Shown here in pieces: positions 33,085 to 44,966 of a stretch of 64,000 bases of DNA. Both the position numbers and the translations under genes were made by a program. Source of the stretch: Piscirickettsiaceae bacterium (GTDB lineage Bacteria; Pseudomonadota; Gammaproteobacteria; Nitrosococcales; Methylophagaceae); NCBI GenBank assembly GCA_013215775.1, contig JABSQO010000002.1:1-64000 (forward strand), in the 5' to 3' direction. Under the pieces are notes generated by a model. It made no database searches. It saw only the letters and a program-made list of their open reading frames with translations, and had not been told where the DNA came from. Positions within the stretch are counted from its first letter, which is position 1. Each line of letters starts with the position of its first letter.

Positions 33085-34023
33085 ATGATTGAGCGTCATT
33101 CAGAACATTTACCCGTCCTGTTGAATGAGACAGTAGCCGCTTTGGCGATAAAAGAAGATGGATTTTATGTCGATGGCACCTTTGGTCGGGGTGGTCATGC
33201 TCGAGTAATGTTATCTCAATTATCAGAAAAAGGCCGTTTGCTTGGTTTGGATAAAGATCCGGCAGCGATTGCTGAAGGCCAACGATTAGCGCAACAAGAT
33301 TCTCGGTTTAGTATCGAACAATGCTCTTTTGCTGATTTAGCTGAACCGATCAATGGACGCTTATGGCAGGGAAAGGTAGATGGCATCTTATTGGATATTG
33401 GTGTGTCGTCTCCACAGCTTGATGTGGCAGAACGTGGTTTTAGTTTTCAAAAAGAAGGTCCATTAGATATGCGGATGGACCCCGACTCTGGCATGAGTGC
33501 TGCACAATGGTTAGCCACTGCTGAGATGGGTGAGATTGCTGTTGTATTGAAAACATTGGGTGAAGAGCGATTTAGTAAGCGTATTGCTCGAGCTATTGTT
33601 GAAACGCGTGAACAGTCACCATTGACGACCACTACGCAATTGGCAGCACTAATAGAAAAGGCGAGTCCTTTCCGTGAAAAGCACAAACATCCTGCCACGC
33701 GAACATTTCAAGCCATTCGAATCTATATTAATAACGAATTAGAAGATTTAAAGATCGCTCTTGAGCAGTCATTGAATGTATTAGCTGTTGGTGGGCGATT
33801 AGCTGTCATTAGTTTTCATTCTTTAGAAGATCGTATTGTGAAGCGTTATTTCCGTGATCAAGCAAGGGGTGATGATTTTCCTGCTCATTTCCCCGTAACA
33901 GCTGATCAGCTCAATCCTCGGATACGGTTAATTGGCAAAGCGATCAAAGCGAGTGAAGCTGAATTGATAATGAATCCACGTGCACGTAGCGCTGTGTTGC
34001 GAGTGGTGGAAAAGTTAGCATGA
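33085..34023 (+). CDS. rsmH: 16S rRNA m4C1402 methyltransferase RsmH
   Basis: RsmH (MraW) N4-methylates C1402, the same nucleotide that RsmI, encoded upstream of the island, methylates on the ribose. The motifs HLPVLLNETV, DGTFGRGGHARVML, LLDIGVSSPQLD, RGFSFQKEGPLDMRMD and FHSLEDRIVKRYF are all present. Length of 312 residues is usual. Its end overlaps ftsL by 4 bp. Confidence 0.98.
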   Translation: MIERHSEHLPVLLNETVAALAIKEDGFYVDGTFGRGGHARVMLSQLSEKGRLLGLDKDPAAIAEGQRLAQQDSRFSIEQCSFADLAEPINGRLWQGKVDGILLDIGVSSPQLDVAERGFSFQKEGPLDMRMDPDSGMSAAQWLATAEMGEIAVVLKTLGEERFSKRIARAIVETREQSPLTTTTQLAALIEKASPFREKHKHPATRTFQAIRIYINNELEDLKIALEQSLNVLAVGGRLAVISFHSLEDRIVKRYFRDQARGDDFPAHFPVTADQLNPRIRLIGKAIKASEAELIMNPRARSAVLRVVEKLA

Positions 34024-34304
34024 GATTATTTGAAGCCCTCCGTGCAAATCTATCCATGTTGGTGATGATATTTGCTGTGATTTCAACAGCAATAGCAGTG
34101 ATCTATACCAAACATAGTGGGCGGGTAGAGTTTATTAAGTTGCAAAAATTAGAACAACAACGTGATCATTTAAACGAAGAATGGGGACGTTTGTTATTGG
34201 AACAAAGCACATGGGTAGGGCAAGGTAGGATCGAACGGCAAGCACATGATCGTCTTAATATGATTGTGCCAACAGCAGAGATGATCGTGGTAATTACTCC
34301 ATGA
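34020..34304 (+). CDS. ftsL: Cell division protein FtsL
   Basis: A 94-residue bitopic membrane protein: short cytoplasmic N-terminus, one transmembrane helix (LSMLVMIFAVISTAIAVIYT) and a periplasmic leucine-zipper-like coiled coil ending in LNMIVPTAEMI. FtsL joins FtsB and FtsQ to activate FtsWI. Sequence conservation is low in this family; size, topology, the coiled coil and position between rsmH and ftsI give the call. It overlaps neighbours by 4 bp on both sides. Confidence 0.93.
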   Translation: MRLFEALRANLSMLVMIFAVISTAIAVIYTKHSGRVEFIKLQKLEQQRDHLNEEWGRLLLEQSTWVGQGRIERQAHDRLNMIVPTAEMIVVITP

Positions 34305-36007
34305 GTCGTCAACGCAGAACAATTAATCATATTGGTGTTTGGCGCTTAAATGTAGTGCGTTTAGTGTTTATCAGTGTAGTGCTGGGTTTAGGCTGGCGGT
34401 TGGCTGATATTCAGGTATTAAATCCTGATTTCTTACGCGATCAAGGTGATGCGAGACATATTCGTAAAGTCCCTGTGGCAGCACATAGAGGGATGATTTT
34501 AGATCGTCATGGTGAACCATTAGCCATTAGTACACCGGTACATTCTGTTTGGTTAAATCCTCAGGAAGTGAATGCGACTCCCACACAAATAGCCAATCTT
34601 GCCAAGGTGCTTCAGCTTAACGCGAACACTATTCAGAAAAAGATTAAACAAAATCAGAATCGTGAGTTTATTTATCTTAAACGACGTGTGACTCCTGAAT
34701 TGGCCAATAAAATTAAACAACTCAATATTAGCGGTGTGGCCTTACAGCGTGAATACAAACGTTATTACCCGACTGGTGAGGTAACGTCACATCTTGTCGG
34801 TTTCACTAATATTGATGATAGTGGTCAAGAGGGTTTGGAATTAACACACGATGCTGTGTTAAAAGGTGTACCCGGCCTGAAACGTATGATACGTGATAGT
34901 CATGGTAATTTTGTTGGTGGTGGAGAACAGTTAAAAGCCACTAAAAATGGCAAAAATATTAGTTTGAGTATCGATCTCAGATTGCAATATTTGACTTATC
35001 AAGCACTAAAAGCAACGGTGAACAAATATAAGGCTCGCTCTGGTTCAGCAGTTATTGTTGATATTGAAACCGGTGAAGTCTTGGCGATGGTGAATCAACC
35101 TTCATTTAATCCCAATAATCGCCGTGGATTAAGAAGTAGTGATTTTCGTAATAGGGCTGTCACTGATCTATTTGAACCAGGCTCTACCGTTAAACCTTTT
35201 ACGGTGGCTAGTGGTTTGAAGTCAGGAAAATTTACACCTTCAACAATTATTGATACTCGACCTGGGACATTCCGAGTAAGCGGCCATACCATTAAAGATT
35301 TTCGTAATTATGGTCAGATTGATGTATCAACATTGATACAAAAATCCAGTAATGTTGGTGCAAGTAAAATGGCGCTATCAATAGAGCCAGATCAGTTATG
35401 GCAAGGGTTCTCATCATTTGGCATGGCTGCTCCGACTGGAGCTTATTTCCCTGGTGAAGCGATGGGACATTTACCCGATCCTCAAACATGGCGGAAATTA
35501 GATAGAGCGGTATTGGCCTATGGTTATGGCGTCTCAACATCTGCATTACAATTGGCTCGTGGCTATATGGTATTGGCAAATGGCGGTATTTTACGACCAG
35601 TTAGTTTTATAAAAACAGAAGAAGTACCTGCCGGACGCAGAGTATTTTCACGTAAGGTGATGAAGCAAGTCCTGACAATGATGGAGCGAGTGGTTCAGCT
35701 TGGTGGTACAGCTCGAAAAGCAGCCGTTGAAAATTATACGGTGGCGGGTAAAACGGGCACGATTAAACAAGCGACTTCGGGTGGTTATGCTGAAGGTCGT
35801 TATGTATCAACGTTTGCGGGAATTATTCCGGCGAGTCAACCTCGTTTGGCAATGGTGGTGGTGATTGATGATCCACAAGGTAAGGAATATTACGGTGGTT
35901 TGGTAGCCGCACCTGTGTTTTCAGAAGTGATGACTGGCGCCATGCGATTATTGAACATTTCACCAGATAATTTGCCAGTGAATCGGTTACAGGTGGCACA
36001 TAAATGA
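34301..36007 (+). CDS. ftsI: Septal peptidoglycan transpeptidase FtsI (PBP3)
   Basis: FtsI cross-links septal peptidoglycan. There is an N-terminal membrane anchor (VVRLVFISVVLGLGWRLADI), the PBP dimer block AAHRGMILDRHGEPLAIS, and the catalytic triad of motifs: S295 in GSTVKPF, KSSNVGA (SxN) and KTGTIKQ. Length 568 is normal. It overlaps ftsL and murE by 4 bp each. Confidence 0.98.
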   Translation: MSRQRRTINHIGVWRLNVVRLVFISVVLGLGWRLADIQVLNPDFLRDQGDARHIRKVPVAAHRGMILDRHGEPLAISTPVHSVWLNPQEVNATPTQIANLAKVLQLNANTIQKKIKQNQNREFIYLKRRVTPELANKIKQLNISGVALQREYKRYYPTGEVTSHLVGFTNIDDSGQEGLELTHDAVLKGVPGLKRMIRDSHGNFVGGGEQLKATKNGKNISLSIDLRLQYLTYQALKATVNKYKARSGSAVIVDIETGEVLAMVNQPSFNPNNRRGLRSSDFRNRAVTDLFEPGSTVKPFTVASGLKSGKFTPSTIIDTRPGTFRVSGHTIKDFRNYGQIDVSTLIQKSSNVGASKMALSIEPDQLWQGFSSFGMAAPTGAYFPGEAMGHLPDPQTWRKLDRAVLAYGYGVSTSALQLARGYMVLANGGILRPVSFIKTEEVPAGRRVFSRKVMKQVLTMMERVVQLGGTARKAAVENYTVAGKTGTIKQATSGGYAEGRYVSTFAGIIPASQPRLAMVVVIDDPQGKEYYGGLVAAPVFSEVMTGAMRLLNISPDNLPVNRLQVAHK

Positions 36008-37557
36008 TAGCCATCAATAATATGAAATCGATTGCTACTTTGTTAGTAGGAATGTTGTCAGATCCCTCGGTGATAGACGATGTTGTGGTAGAAGGAATAA
36101 GTTTAGATAGCCGAAATGTACAAGCAGATTGGTTGTTTTTATCACTGTCTACAGAAGGTTTCTTAAGAACCAAATATTTACAGCAAGCACTATCTCAGGG
36201 CGCGCTGGTTGTACTGTTTGAAAGCTCTCAGGCGTTAACCGACGATGAAATGGTAGCGTTAGAACACGCTAATGCATCAGCCTATGCCGTCAAAAACTTA
36301 TCTGATAAAGCGGCAGAGATTGCTGCCCGATTCTACGGTCACCCATCCTTAGCATTAACCGTTATTGCTGTTACCGGTACTAATGGCAAAACATCAGTGA
36401 GCCAGTTTATAGCTCAAGCACTTGAATCATTAGAGCAGCCATGTGGTGTGATAGGTACCTTAGGTGTAGGTCGAGTTACTGATTTAAAGACAACAGGAAT
36501 GACGACCCCTGATCCGGTTACATTGCAGGCTATGTTGGCTGATTTTTGTCAACAAGCTATCAAATATGTTGTGATTGAAGCTTCATCGCATGCACTTGAT
36601 CAAGGGCGTTTAAACAGTGTTGCTATTGATGTGGCGATATTGACTAATTTGAGTCGCGATCATCTTGACTATCATCAAGATATGGCAGGATATGCTGCTG
36701 CAAAAAAACATCTATTCAATTTTGACAGTTTAAATACAGCCATCGTTAATAGTGCAGACGATTTTGGCCAAACACTTATCGAAGATTTGGCTAAACGGTC
36801 TAATATTTCATTGTCGACGTATAGCTCTCAGACAGAAGAAATAGCTACTCTTTATGCATCAGATATTGAAAGTACGGTTAACGGCTTAAGTTTTACTCTC
36901 CATAGTGAATCTGGTGTTGCCAAGATTCAAAGTTCTCTCATTGGCCGTTTTAATGTCGATAATCTTCTGGCGACATCAGCCTATTTATTAGCAACAGGCA
37001 TTTCTTTTGATAATGCAGTGAATGCAATACAACAATGCCAAGCAGTTGATGGGCGAATGCAAACATATGGTACAGCTCAACAAACCCATATTGTGATTGA
37101 TTTTGCTCATAGCCCTAGTGCATTGACACAGGCATTACAATCTTTGCGTACACATGTACCGGAAAATGGTCATTTATGGTGTGTATTTGGCTGTGGTGGT
37201 GATCGTGATATTGGTAAACGCCCATTAATGGGGCGTGCGGCAGAATTATATGCCGATAAAGTTGTATTAACGGATGACAATCCTCGCAGCGAACAAAGTG
37301 AGGCAATTATTAGCGATATTCTTTCTGGTTTTGAAAAACCAGAAAAAGTACAAATTGAACAGGACAGGAAGTTAGCAATTACTAACACGATTTTAGCGGC
37401 CAAAACTAAGGATATTATTTTAGTGGCTGGAAAAGGCCACGAACAGTATCAAGAAATAACAGGTGTTCAACATCCTTTTAGTGATGCCAAGGTTGTGATG
37501 CAAGCGCTGCAAGCCGCAAATGATGACTCACACCTACTAGCAGGTGCAAAACAATGA
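36004..37557 (+). CDS. murE: UDP-MurNAc-tripeptide synthetase MurE (meso-DAP type)
   Basis: MurE adds meso-diaminopimelate to UDP-MurNAc-L-Ala-D-Glu. ATP site TGTNGKTSVSQF, domain 2 block TTPDPVTLQ, SSHALDQGR and the DAP-recognition motif DNPRSEQ are visible; the DNPR motif separates DAP from Lys ligases. Length of 517 residues is typical. It overlaps ftsI and murF by 4 bp. Confidence 0.98.
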   Translation: MIAINNMKSIATLLVGMLSDPSVIDDVVVEGISLDSRNVQADWLFLSLSTEGFLRTKYLQQALSQGALVVLFESSQALTDDEMVALEHANASAYAVKNLSDKAAEIAARFYGHPSLALTVIAVTGTNGKTSVSQFIAQALESLEQPCGVIGTLGVGRVTDLKTTGMTTPDPVTLQAMLADFCQQAIKYVVIEASSHALDQGRLNSVAIDVAILTNLSRDHLDYHQDMAGYAAAKKHLFNFDSLNTAIVNSADDFGQTLIEDLAKRSNISLSTYSSQTEEIATLYASDIESTVNGLSFTLHSESGVAKIQSSLIGRFNVDNLLATSAYLLATGISFDNAVNAIQQCQAVDGRMQTYGTAQQTHIVIDFAHSPSALTQALQSLRTHVPENGHLWCVFGCGGDRDIGKRPLMGRAAELYADKVVLTDDNPRSEQSEAIISDILSGFEKPEKVQIEQDRKLAITNTILAAKTKDIILVAGKGHEQYQEITGVQHPFSDAKVVMQALQAANDDSHLLAGAKQ

Positions 37558-38906
37558 GTATGTACCTACTTCTATCACAGATTGCTGACGTATTAGGCTG
37601 TGATATGCCGATTAAAGATGTCACGGTGACAGGTGCTGTGATCGATAGTCGAAAAGTACAACTAGGCTCTTTATTTATAGCTCTAGATGGTGAACATGTT
37701 GATGGACATGATTATTTATCGGCAGCACGCCAGTTAGGTGCAAGCGCTGCATTAGTATCAAAACGACAAGATGATGAATTGCCACAAATAGTAGTCACTG
37801 ACGTAGTGAAAGCATTTGGTGAGCTGGCAGCATACTGGCGACAACAATGTCAGGCTAAAATTGTTGCGATTACAGGGAGTAATGGCAAAACAACAGTTAA
37901 AGAAATGGTGGCATCCATTCTGGGTCATTGCGGTTCTGTTGTGGCAACACTAGGTAACTTAAACAATGACTTAGGGGTTCCTCTGACCTTGTGTCGTTTG
38001 AGTAAGGACACCGATTATGCGGTGATTGAAATGGGCGCTAATCATTTGGGTGAGATTGCGAATCTGGTTGAGATGGTAAACCCTGATGTTGCCGTGATTA
38101 ATAATGTGGCTGATGCCCATCTGGAAGGTTTTGGCGGAATTGAAGGTGTGGCGCAAGCAAAATCGGAAATTTTCTCAGGGTTAAATGAGAAGGGCGTCGG
38201 GGTGATGAATGCTGATATGGATTTTATTGATACATGGAAGCAAGTGCTTACTAATAAGTCACACCTAACATTTGCAATGAATAATGATGCAGATATTACT
38301 GCGAAGGATATTCAGCTCGGCCCTAGATCAAGCCATTTTATGGTGGAAGTAGAGGATGTTTTGCATTATGTCAGTCTACCGTTGCCTGGTTTACACAATA
38401 TTGCAAACTCACTGGCCGCAATAGCGTCAGCGTCAGCTTTGAATATATCAATGCCCAATACAATCAAAGGGTTATCTGTGGTTCAAGGTCTACCGCACCG
38501 TCTTCAACTAAGAGCTGGGATACATCAATCACAGCTGATTGATGATAGTTATAACGCTAACCCCGGTTCGTACAAACAAGCACTTTCGACCTTAACAGCC
38601 TTTTCTGGTGAGCATTGGTTAGTGTTGGGTGATTTTGGTGAGTTAGGTGATGAAAGTGAGCAGTTACACTTTCAATTAGGGATAGATGCCAAAGCTTCAA
38701 ATGTTCAGCGTTTATTAACTATTGGCAACGAAAGTCAACGAGCAAGTGAGGCATTTGGTGATGGTGCAGAGCACTTCTCAGATGTAACAGTATTGCAACG
38801 CCAATTAGAAAATGAACTTACACAAGGTGTGACTTGCTTGATTAAAGGCTCACGTTTTATGAAATTAGATCAGTTAGCTGATGTGCTGGCGGTAGGGGAA
38901 AGCTAA
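37554..38906 (+). CDS. murF: UDP-MurNAc-pentapeptide synthetase MurF
   Basis: MurF adds D-Ala-D-Ala to complete the UDP-MurNAc-pentapeptide. The N-terminal [23 protein letters not shown] loop [22 protein letters not shown], and the Mur ligase blocks [15 protein letters not shown] and LGDFGELG are present. Length 450 is normal. Its stop codon shares a base with the mraY start. Confidence 0.98.
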   Translation: MSMYLLLSQIADVLGCDMPIKDVTVTGAVIDSRKVQLGSLFIALDGEHVDGHDYLSAARQLGASAALVSKRQDDELPQIVVTDVVKAFGELAAYWRQQCQAKIVAITGSNGKTTVKEMVASILGHCGSVVATLGNLNNDLGVPLTLCRLSKDTDYAVIEMGANHLGEIANLVEMVNPDVAVINNVADAHLEGFGGIEGVAQAKSEIFSGLNEKGVGVMNADMDFIDTWKQVLTNKSHLTFAMNNDADITAKDIQLGPRSSHFMVEVEDVLHYVSLPLPGLHNIANSLAAIASASALNISMPNTIKGLSVVQGLPHRLQLRAGIHQSQLIDDSYNANPGSYKQALSTLTAFSGEHWLVLGDFGELGDESEQLHFQLGIDAKASNVQRLLTIGNESQRASEAFGDGAEHFSDVTVLQRQLENELTQGVTCLIKGSRFMKLDQLADVLAVGES

Positions 38907-39988
38907 TGCTATTAATGCTAAGTGAATATTTAAGTCAGTTTCATAGTGGATTTAATGTATTCCAATATCTAACATTACGAGCAATTTTAGGTGTTATTAC
39001 TGCCTTAGGTATTGCTTTAGTCGTCGGTCCAACGATGATCCGTCATCTTAGTTTTAAGCAGATTGGTCAAGTGATACGGAATGATGGCCCTGAATCACAT
39101 TTAGTGAAAGCTGGAACACCAACAATGGGCGGTGCGTTAATTTTGGTTGCTATTGCGATCAGTACTTTGCTGTGGGCAGATTTAGCTAATCGTAATGTAT
39201 GGATAGCATTAGTGGTGACATTATTGTTTGGGGCGATTGGTTTTGTTGATGATTATATTAAATTGGTACGACAAGATCCCAAAGGTTTACTGAGTCGTTA
39301 TAAATATTTTTGGCAGTCGGTAGTGGGTGCGGGTGCAGCAGTCATTTTATATTTCACGGCAGTCCTGCCAGCAGAAACACAGCTGATAATACCGTTTTTC
39401 AAAGATATCGTTATTCCCCTAGGTGGCTGGTATATGTTGTGGACCTACCTCGTTATTGTAGGTAGTAGTAATGCCGTTAATTTAACCGATGGTTTGGATG
39501 GCTTAGCGATTATGCCAACAGTAATGGTGGCCGGAGCATTAGGTTTATTTAGCTATCTAACAGGTCACTACGAATTCGCACGATATTTATCTATTCCATA
39601 TATACCTGGTGCAGGTGAATTGACGGTATTCTGTGCGGCGATGGTGGGTGCTGGTTTAGGTTTTCTCTGGTTTAACACTTACCCTGCGCAAGTATTTATG
39701 GGAGACATTGGTGCATTAGCTTTAGGTGCTGCATTAGGTACGGTTGCGGTTTTGGTACGACAAGAATTAGTACTCCTTATTATGGGTGGCGTGTTTGTGA
39801 TTGAAACCCTATCAGTGGTACTGCAAGTGGGATCATACAAATTGCGTGGTAAACGCGTATTTTTAATGGCACCGATACATCATCACTATGAGTTAAAAGG
39901 TTGGCCAGAGCCTCGAATCATTGTGCGTTTTTGGATTATTACGGTGTTTTTAGTCTTGATTGGTTTAGCGAGTCTGAAAATTAGATGA
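38906..39988 (+). CDS. mraY: Phospho-MurNAc-pentapeptide transferase MraY
   Basis: MraY transfers phospho-MurNAc-pentapeptide to undecaprenyl phosphate, making lipid I, in the inner membrane. About ten membrane helices are visible. The conserved DDYIKLV (after GFVDDY), [28 protein letters not shown] and the loop [18 protein letters not shown] are all present. Length 360 equals E. coli. Its end overlaps murD by 4 bp. Confidence 0.98.
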   Translation: MLLMLSEYLSQFHSGFNVFQYLTLRAILGVITALGIALVVGPTMIRHLSFKQIGQVIRNDGPESHLVKAGTPTMGGALILVAIAISTLLWADLANRNVWIALVVTLLFGAIGFVDDYIKLVRQDPKGLLSRYKYFWQSVVGAGAAVILYFTAVLPAETQLIIPFFKDIVIPLGGWYMLWTYLVIVGSSNAVNLTDGLDGLAIMPTVMVAGALGLFSYLTGHYEFARYLSIPYIPGAGELTVFCAAMVGAGLGFLWFNTYPAQVFMGDIGALALGAALGTVAVLVRQELVLLIMGGVFVIETLSVVLQVGSYKLRGKRVFLMAPIHHHYELKGWPEPRIIVRFWIITVFLVLIGLASLKIR

Positions 39989-41343
39989 TCAATATGGCAA
40001 ATAAAACTGAGCATATACACTCATTCCTGATAATTGGTTTAGGCCAAACAGGATTGTCTTGTGCTCGATTTTTAGTGCAACAGGGTTATGCCGTTGCCAT
40101 TATGGATACTAGGGAACAGCCACCTTCACTTTCAATAGTGCAGCAAGAGTTACCAGAAGTATTAGTGAATACTGGCGGATTGATCAGTGAATGGATGTTA
40201 AAGAGTGACACTATTGTGTTGAGTCCAGGCGTGGATCCTCGATTACCAGAAATTAAAGCCGCACGAGATGCAGGTATCGAAATTATTGGTGATATTGAAT
40301 TATTTGCACGTCATGCGAATGCATCAATTGTTGCGATTACCGGTTCGAATGGTAAAAGTACCGTGACGACAATGATTGCAGAAATGGCGGTAACGGCAGG
40401 TAAGCAAGTTCAAGTGGGCGGCAACCTTGGCACACCGGCATTAGAGTTAATTATTGAGCCTGCGCCAGATTTTTATATTCTGGAATTATCTAGTTTTCAA
40501 TTAGAAACCGTAGCATCGTTGGATGCCACTGTATCGGTAGTGTTGAATATTAGTCCTGACCATTTAGATCGTTATGATAGTGAACAACAATATCAAGATG
40601 CTAAAGCCAAAATTTATAATGGTTCTGGTGCAATGGTAATCAACCGTGATGATGTTTTGGTGAGTAGTTGGGCAATAACATCACGCGATCAAATCGGTTT
40701 CACACTAGATCAGCCTGTGGATAATGATTTTGGATTGATCAGACAAAATGGAAAGGACTGGTTAGCTCAAGGTTCACAGCCATTGTTAGCGGTAGAAGAC
40801 TTATACGTTGTCGGAAAACATAATGTTTCAAATGCATTAGCGGCATTAGCGATAGGCTCGGCAATGGCGCTTGCGATGCCCGCTATGCTGACAGCAATAC
40901 AAAGTTATCGAGGCTTACCTCACCGCTGTTATTTGGTAACTGAATATCAGGGCGTACGATGGATAGACGATTCTAAAGCAACCAATGTTGGCGCTTGTTT
41001 AGCCGCTATTGAAGGTTTAGCCGATAGTGGAAATATTATCCTCATCGCTGGTGGGGTAGCAAAAGATCAGGACTTTTCAGCCTTAACAGAAGCATTAAGT
41101 AAGCACGTTAAAGTCATTATTTTGTTTGGACAAGATGCTGAGTTAATTGCCCAAGTGGTGCCTGATAATGTACAGAAGGTTGATGCGAGTGACATGGATG
41201 ATGCGGTTGCTAAGGCGCAGCAATTAGCCAGTAAAGGTGACAGTGTCTTGTTATCACCTGCGTGTGCCAGCTTTGATATGTTCACCAGTTATATCGAACG
41301 TGGTGAACATTTTACACAAGCGGTGAAGGAATTGATTGCATGA
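39985..41343 (+). CDS. murD: UDP-MurNAc-L-Ala:D-Glu ligase MurD
   Basis: MurD adds D-glutamate to UDP-MurNAc-L-Ala. The Rossmann-like [18 protein letters not shown] loop [30 protein letters not shown], and the C-terminal [23 protein letters not shown] are seen. The real start may be ATG 39985 or 39994. Length 452 is usual. It overlaps mraY and ftsW by 4 bp each. Confidence 0.98.
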   Translation: MINMANKTEHIHSFLIIGLGQTGLSCARFLVQQGYAVAIMDTREQPPSLSIVQQELPEVLVNTGGLISEWMLKSDTIVLSPGVDPRLPEIKAARDAGIEIIGDIELFARHANASIVAITGSNGKSTVTTMIAEMAVTAGKQVQVGGNLGTPALELIIEPAPDFYILELSSFQLETVASLDATVSVVLNISPDHLDRYDSEQQYQDAKAKIYNGSGAMVINRDDVLVSSWAITSRDQIGFTLDQPVDNDFGLIRQNGKDWLAQGSQPLLAVEDLYVVGKHNVSNALAALAIGSAMALAMPAMLTAIQSYRGLPHRCYLVTEYQGVRWIDDSKATNVGACLAAIEGLADSGNIILIAGGVAKDQDFSALTEALSKHVKVIILFGQDAELIAQVVPDNVQKVDASDMDDAVAKAQQLASKGDSVLLSPACASFDMFTSYIERGEHFTQAVKELIA

Positions 41344-42479
41344 ATGCAGCGACTTATCACTTTGATCGTGGATTAATTTTTGTTGCTTTTGCATTATTAG
41401 GTCTTGGCTTGGTAATGGTTGGATCAGCCTCTATTTCAATGGCAGCCAGTAAATTCGATCAGCCATTATTTTATTTTAATCGTCAATTGATATTTGCAAT
41501 TATAGGCTTATGCTTAGCGTGGGCAGTCGTAAAGGTGCGTCTTTCAGTTTGGCGTGAAATGGCACCGATATTATTGCTAATAGGTGTGATATTGCTTATT
41601 TTGGTCCTTATTCCCGGTATTGGCCGAGAAGTAAATGGTAGTCGTCGGTGGCTATCTTTGGGTCCAGTGAATGTTCAAGTAGCTGAGCTTATTAAGTTAT
41701 TTTCGATTATCTATGTTGCTGATTATTTGCAACGCCATCATGGCCAGCTCCAAGGTTCATTTTTCAAAGTATTTGGCCCGCTAATATTACTTGCTGTTGC
41801 TGCTGTGTTGCTATTGTTGCAACCAGATATGGGATCAGTCGTAGTGATCTTATCAACGGTATTGGCAATGATGTTTTTAGGTGGTGCTCGCCTAGATGTA
41901 TTTATTGCATTGATCATAAGCTTAGGCGGTGCGTTTGCTGCATTAATCTGGTTTGCACCTTATCGAATGCAGCGCCTACAAAGCTTCATGGATCCATGGG
42001 CAGATCCTTTTGGTAGTGGCTTTCAATTAACACAAGCCTTGATTGCATTTGGGCGAGGTGACTGGCTGGGTGTTGGTTTAGGGAGCAGCATGCAGAAATT
42101 ATTTTATTTGCCCGAAGCGCATACCGATTTTCTATATTCGATATTGGCAGAAGAACTTGGCCTTCTAGGTGCCATGAGTGTGTTGTTGTTATTTCTTGTA
42201 TTCATTTGGCGAGCCCTATCAATAGGACGTGCTGCAGAATTATCTGGACAAGTCTTTGGTTCACAGATTGCTTATGGCATTGGAATTTGGCTCGGTCTAC
42301 AGGCTTGCGTCAATATGGGTGTGAATATGGGCGTATTGCCGACGAAAGGTTTGACATTACCTTTGATGAGTTATGGCGGCAGTAGTTTGGTATTGGTGTG
42401 TGTAGCCATCGCATTATTGTTTAGGGTTGATTTAGAAACTCGTTTTCCGGAAAAAGCGGCTGTGAGGATAAAACGATGA
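41340..42479 (+). CDS. ftsW: Septal glycosyltransferase FtsW
   Basis: FtsW is the SEDS-family polymerase of septal glycan, partner of FtsI. Ten membrane helices with the SEDS blocks GREVNGSRRWLSLGPVNVQVAEL, LLQPDMGSVVVI and the end GLTLPLMSYGGSS are seen. Length of 379 residues is usual. It overlaps murD and murG by 4 bp. Confidence 0.98.
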   Translation: MNAATYHFDRGLIFVAFALLGLGLVMVGSASISMAASKFDQPLFYFNRQLIFAIIGLCLAWAVVKVRLSVWREMAPILLLIGVILLILVLIPGIGREVNGSRRWLSLGPVNVQVAELIKLFSIIYVADYLQRHHGQLQGSFFKVFGPLILLAVAAVLLLLQPDMGSVVVILSTVLAMMFLGGARLDVFIALIISLGGAFAALIWFAPYRMQRLQSFMDPWADPFGSGFQLTQALIAFGRGDWLGVGLGSSMQKLFYLPEAHTDFLYSILAEELGLLGAMSVLLLFLVFIWRALSIGRAAELSGQVFGSQIAYGIGIWLGLQACVNMGVNMGVLPTKGLTLPLMSYGGSSLVLVCVAIALLFRVDLETRFPEKAAVRIKR

Positions 42480-43555
42480 TGTCGCGGATCTTAATTATGG
42501 CTGGTGGAACCGGTGGCCATGTGTTTCCAGCGCTAGCCGTCGCAGATCTAGTGAAACAACGTGGTGTTGATGTGTTTTGGATGGGTACAGCGAAGGGGAT
42601 TGAAGCACAATTAGTTCCTGAAGCAGGTTATCCACTTAGCTATATTAGTGTGCAAGGTCTTCGTGGTAATGGCTTATTAGGTTGGTTATTAGCACCATTT
42701 CGGTTAATTAAAGCAGTGGTGGAAGCTATTTCAGCTATCCGTTCAATTAAACCTGATGTTGTATTAGGTCTAGGTGGTTTTGCTTCAGGTCCAGGAGGTG
42801 TAGCAGCTTGGTTATTAAGAAAGCCTGTTGTCATTCATGAGCAAAATGCCATTCCAGGTTTAACAAATCGCTTACTGTCATCTATTGCTAAACGAGTATT
42901 ACAAGGTTTCCCCAACAGTTTTGAAAGTAAGGTACATGCACGATGGGTTGGTAATCCCGTACGTGACAGTATCACGTCACTGCCAACTCCCGAACAACGA
43001 TTAGTGAATCGCAATGGAGTCGCTAATTTATTGATATTGGGTGGTAGCTTGGGTGCACGTTCATTGAATACTATTCTGCCACAAGCACTTGCATTGATAG
43101 ATGAGCAACAACGTCCTCAAATAAAACATCAATGTGGTCAGAAACATGTTGATGATTGTCGGCGTGCTTATGATGTTAACAATATTACCGTTGATGTGAT
43201 GCCGTTTATAAGTGATATGGCAGCCGCCTATCAGTGGGCGGATTTAGTAATATGTCGAGCAGGGGCATTAACAATCGCCGAATTAGCTGCCGTCGGTTTA
43301 GGTTCAATTTTAGTGCCTTATCCTTATGCCGTTGATGATCATCAAGCACATAATGCATCAGCACTAGTTAGAGTTGGTGCTGCTTGGGTAATTAATGAAT
43401 GTGAATTAACAGCAGAGTTGTTAGCGCAACAACTGAGTGAATTAATAAGTGACCGCCCACAATTACTAGCAATGGCAACAGCGGCACGGCACCAATCAAA
43501 AATTGAAGCAGCTAGCACGATCGCTGATGTCTGTGCGGAGGTCTGTAATGGATAA
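42476..43555 (+). CDS. murG: Lipid II synthase MurG
   Basis: MurG adds GlcNAc to lipid I at the inner face of the membrane. The N-terminal glycine-rich loop [46 protein letters not shown] and the donor site [15 protein letters not shown] with [10 protein letters not shown] are seen. Length 359 is typical. It overlaps murC by 8 bp. Confidence 0.98.
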   Translation: MMSRILIMAGGTGGHVFPALAVADLVKQRGVDVFWMGTAKGIEAQLVPEAGYPLSYISVQGLRGNGLLGWLLAPFRLIKAVVEAISAIRSIKPDVVLGLGGFASGPGGVAAWLLRKPVVIHEQNAIPGLTNRLLSSIAKRVLQGFPNSFESKVHARWVGNPVRDSITSLPTPEQRLVNRNGVANLLILGGSLGARSLNTILPQALALIDEQQRPQIKHQCGQKHVDDCRRAYDVNNITVDVMPFISDMAAAYQWADLVICRAGALTIAELAAVGLGSILVPYPYAVDDHQAHNASALVRVGAAWVINECELTAELLAQQLSELISDRPQLLAMATAARHQSKIEAASTIADVCAEVCNG

Positions 43556-44966
43556 GCTGACATCTGCAATGCAAAGCCGCATTAAACATATTCATTTCAT
43601 TGGTATTGGTGGTGTGGGTATGGGAGGCATCGCTGAAGTATTACTCAATTTAGGATATCAAGTTTCGGGCTCAGATCTGCGTGAAAATGCATTAATTCAA
43701 CATTTACGTGAATTAGGTGCAACGGTGATGATTGGTCACGATGCAACTTATCTAGCGGATACGGATGTTGTCGTTGTGACCACCGCTATTAATGAAGAAA
43801 ATCCAGAGTTATTAGCGGCGAGAGAACGACGTATTCCTATTGTGCCCCGCGCAGAAATGTTAGCTGAATTAATGCGATTTAGTTACGGTATTGCTGTTGC
43901 AGGTACACATGGAAAAACGACAACAACTAGCCTCGTGGCAGCATTATTAAGTGAAGGTGATCTTGACCCGACATTTGTGATTGGTGGACGTTTAAACAGT
44001 GCTGGTAGTAATGCACGTTTAGGTAGTGGCCGCTATCTGGTGGCTGAGGCAGACGAGAGTGATGCATCATTCTTATATCTACAACCTGTGATTGCCGTGG
44101 TGACGAATATCGACCAAGATCATATGGCCACTTATGAAGGTGACTTCAATAAGTTAAAAGCGACGTTTATCGAATTTTTACATCATTTGCCTTTTTATGG
44201 GCTGGCAGTGATGTGTATTGATGATTCTGTGATACGTGAGATATTACCTGAGGTAACACGACCAGTTTTAACTTATGGTACTGCTGAGGATGCAGATTTT
44301 CAATTAGTTGACCTTCAACAAGCAGAAGGCATTAGCCATTTCAAGGTGTTGGACAAAAAGGCAAATCAAGACTTTGCTATTACTTTGAATATGCCTGGCG
44401 AACATAATGCATTGAACGCCATAGCCGCATTGGCTATTGCTAGAAATTTGGGTGTGTCTGTTGATGCTTGCCAAACCGCACTAAATAAATTTTCAGGTAT
44501 TGGTCGTCGGTTCAATATCATGGGCGAATTATTAGTTAACACTAATAAAGTATTGCTTATTGATGATTATGGCCACCACCCTACAGAGTTGACAGCCACT
44601 ATTACAGCAACACGAGCCAGTTGGCCTAATCGCCGTGTAGTCGTGGTGTTTCAGCCACATCGTTATAGCCGAACTCGTGACTTATTTGATGATTTTGCTC
44701 AGGTGTTATCGACAGTTGATGTATTAGTGATGCTTGAAGTTTACCCAGCAGGTGAAACATTGATCGCGGGTGCTGATTCGAAAAGTCTATGTCGTGCAAT
44801 TCGCTTACGTGGGCAAGTTGAACCCGTCTTTGCTGAAAGTAATGATGCCTTATTTGATATTTTGCCCAGCCTGCTTGCAGATAATGATGTGTTGTTAGTG
44901 ATGGGTGCGGGTGATATTGGAACAACAGTACGTGAGTTAGAAATAAAATTGGGAGGGCAAGATTGA
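43548..44966 (+). CDS. murC: UDP-MurNAc:L-Ala ligase MurC
   Basis: MurC adds L-alanine to UDP-MurNAc. N-terminal [21 protein letters not shown] loop [21 protein letters not shown], and [11 protein letters not shown] are present. The ATG at 43548 with GCGGAGG upstream gives 472 residues; the track start at 43503 adds 15 residues unlike the family. It overlaps murG by 8 bp and touches murB by 1 bp. Confidence 0.98.
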   Translation: MDKLTSAMQSRIKHIHFIGIGGVGMGGIAEVLLNLGYQVSGSDLRENALIQHLRELGATVMIGHDATYLADTDVVVVTTAINEENPELLAARERRIPIVPRAEMLAELMRFSYGIAVAGTHGKTTTTSLVAALLSEGDLDPTFVIGGRLNSAGSNARLGSGRYLVAEADESDASFLYLQPVIAVVTNIDQDHMATYEGDFNKLKATFIEFLHHLPFYGLAVMCIDDSVIREILPEVTRPVLTYGTAEDADFQLVDLQQAEGISHFKVLDKKANQDFAITLNMPGEHNALNAIAALAIARNLGVSVDACQTALNKFSGIGRRFNIMGELLVNTNKVLLIDDYGHHPTELTATITATRASWPNRRVVVVFQPHRYSRTRDLFDDFAQVLSTVDVLVMLEVYPAGETLIAGADSKSLCRAIRLRGQVEPVFAESNDALFDILPSLLADNDVLLVMGAGDIGTTVRELEIKLGGQD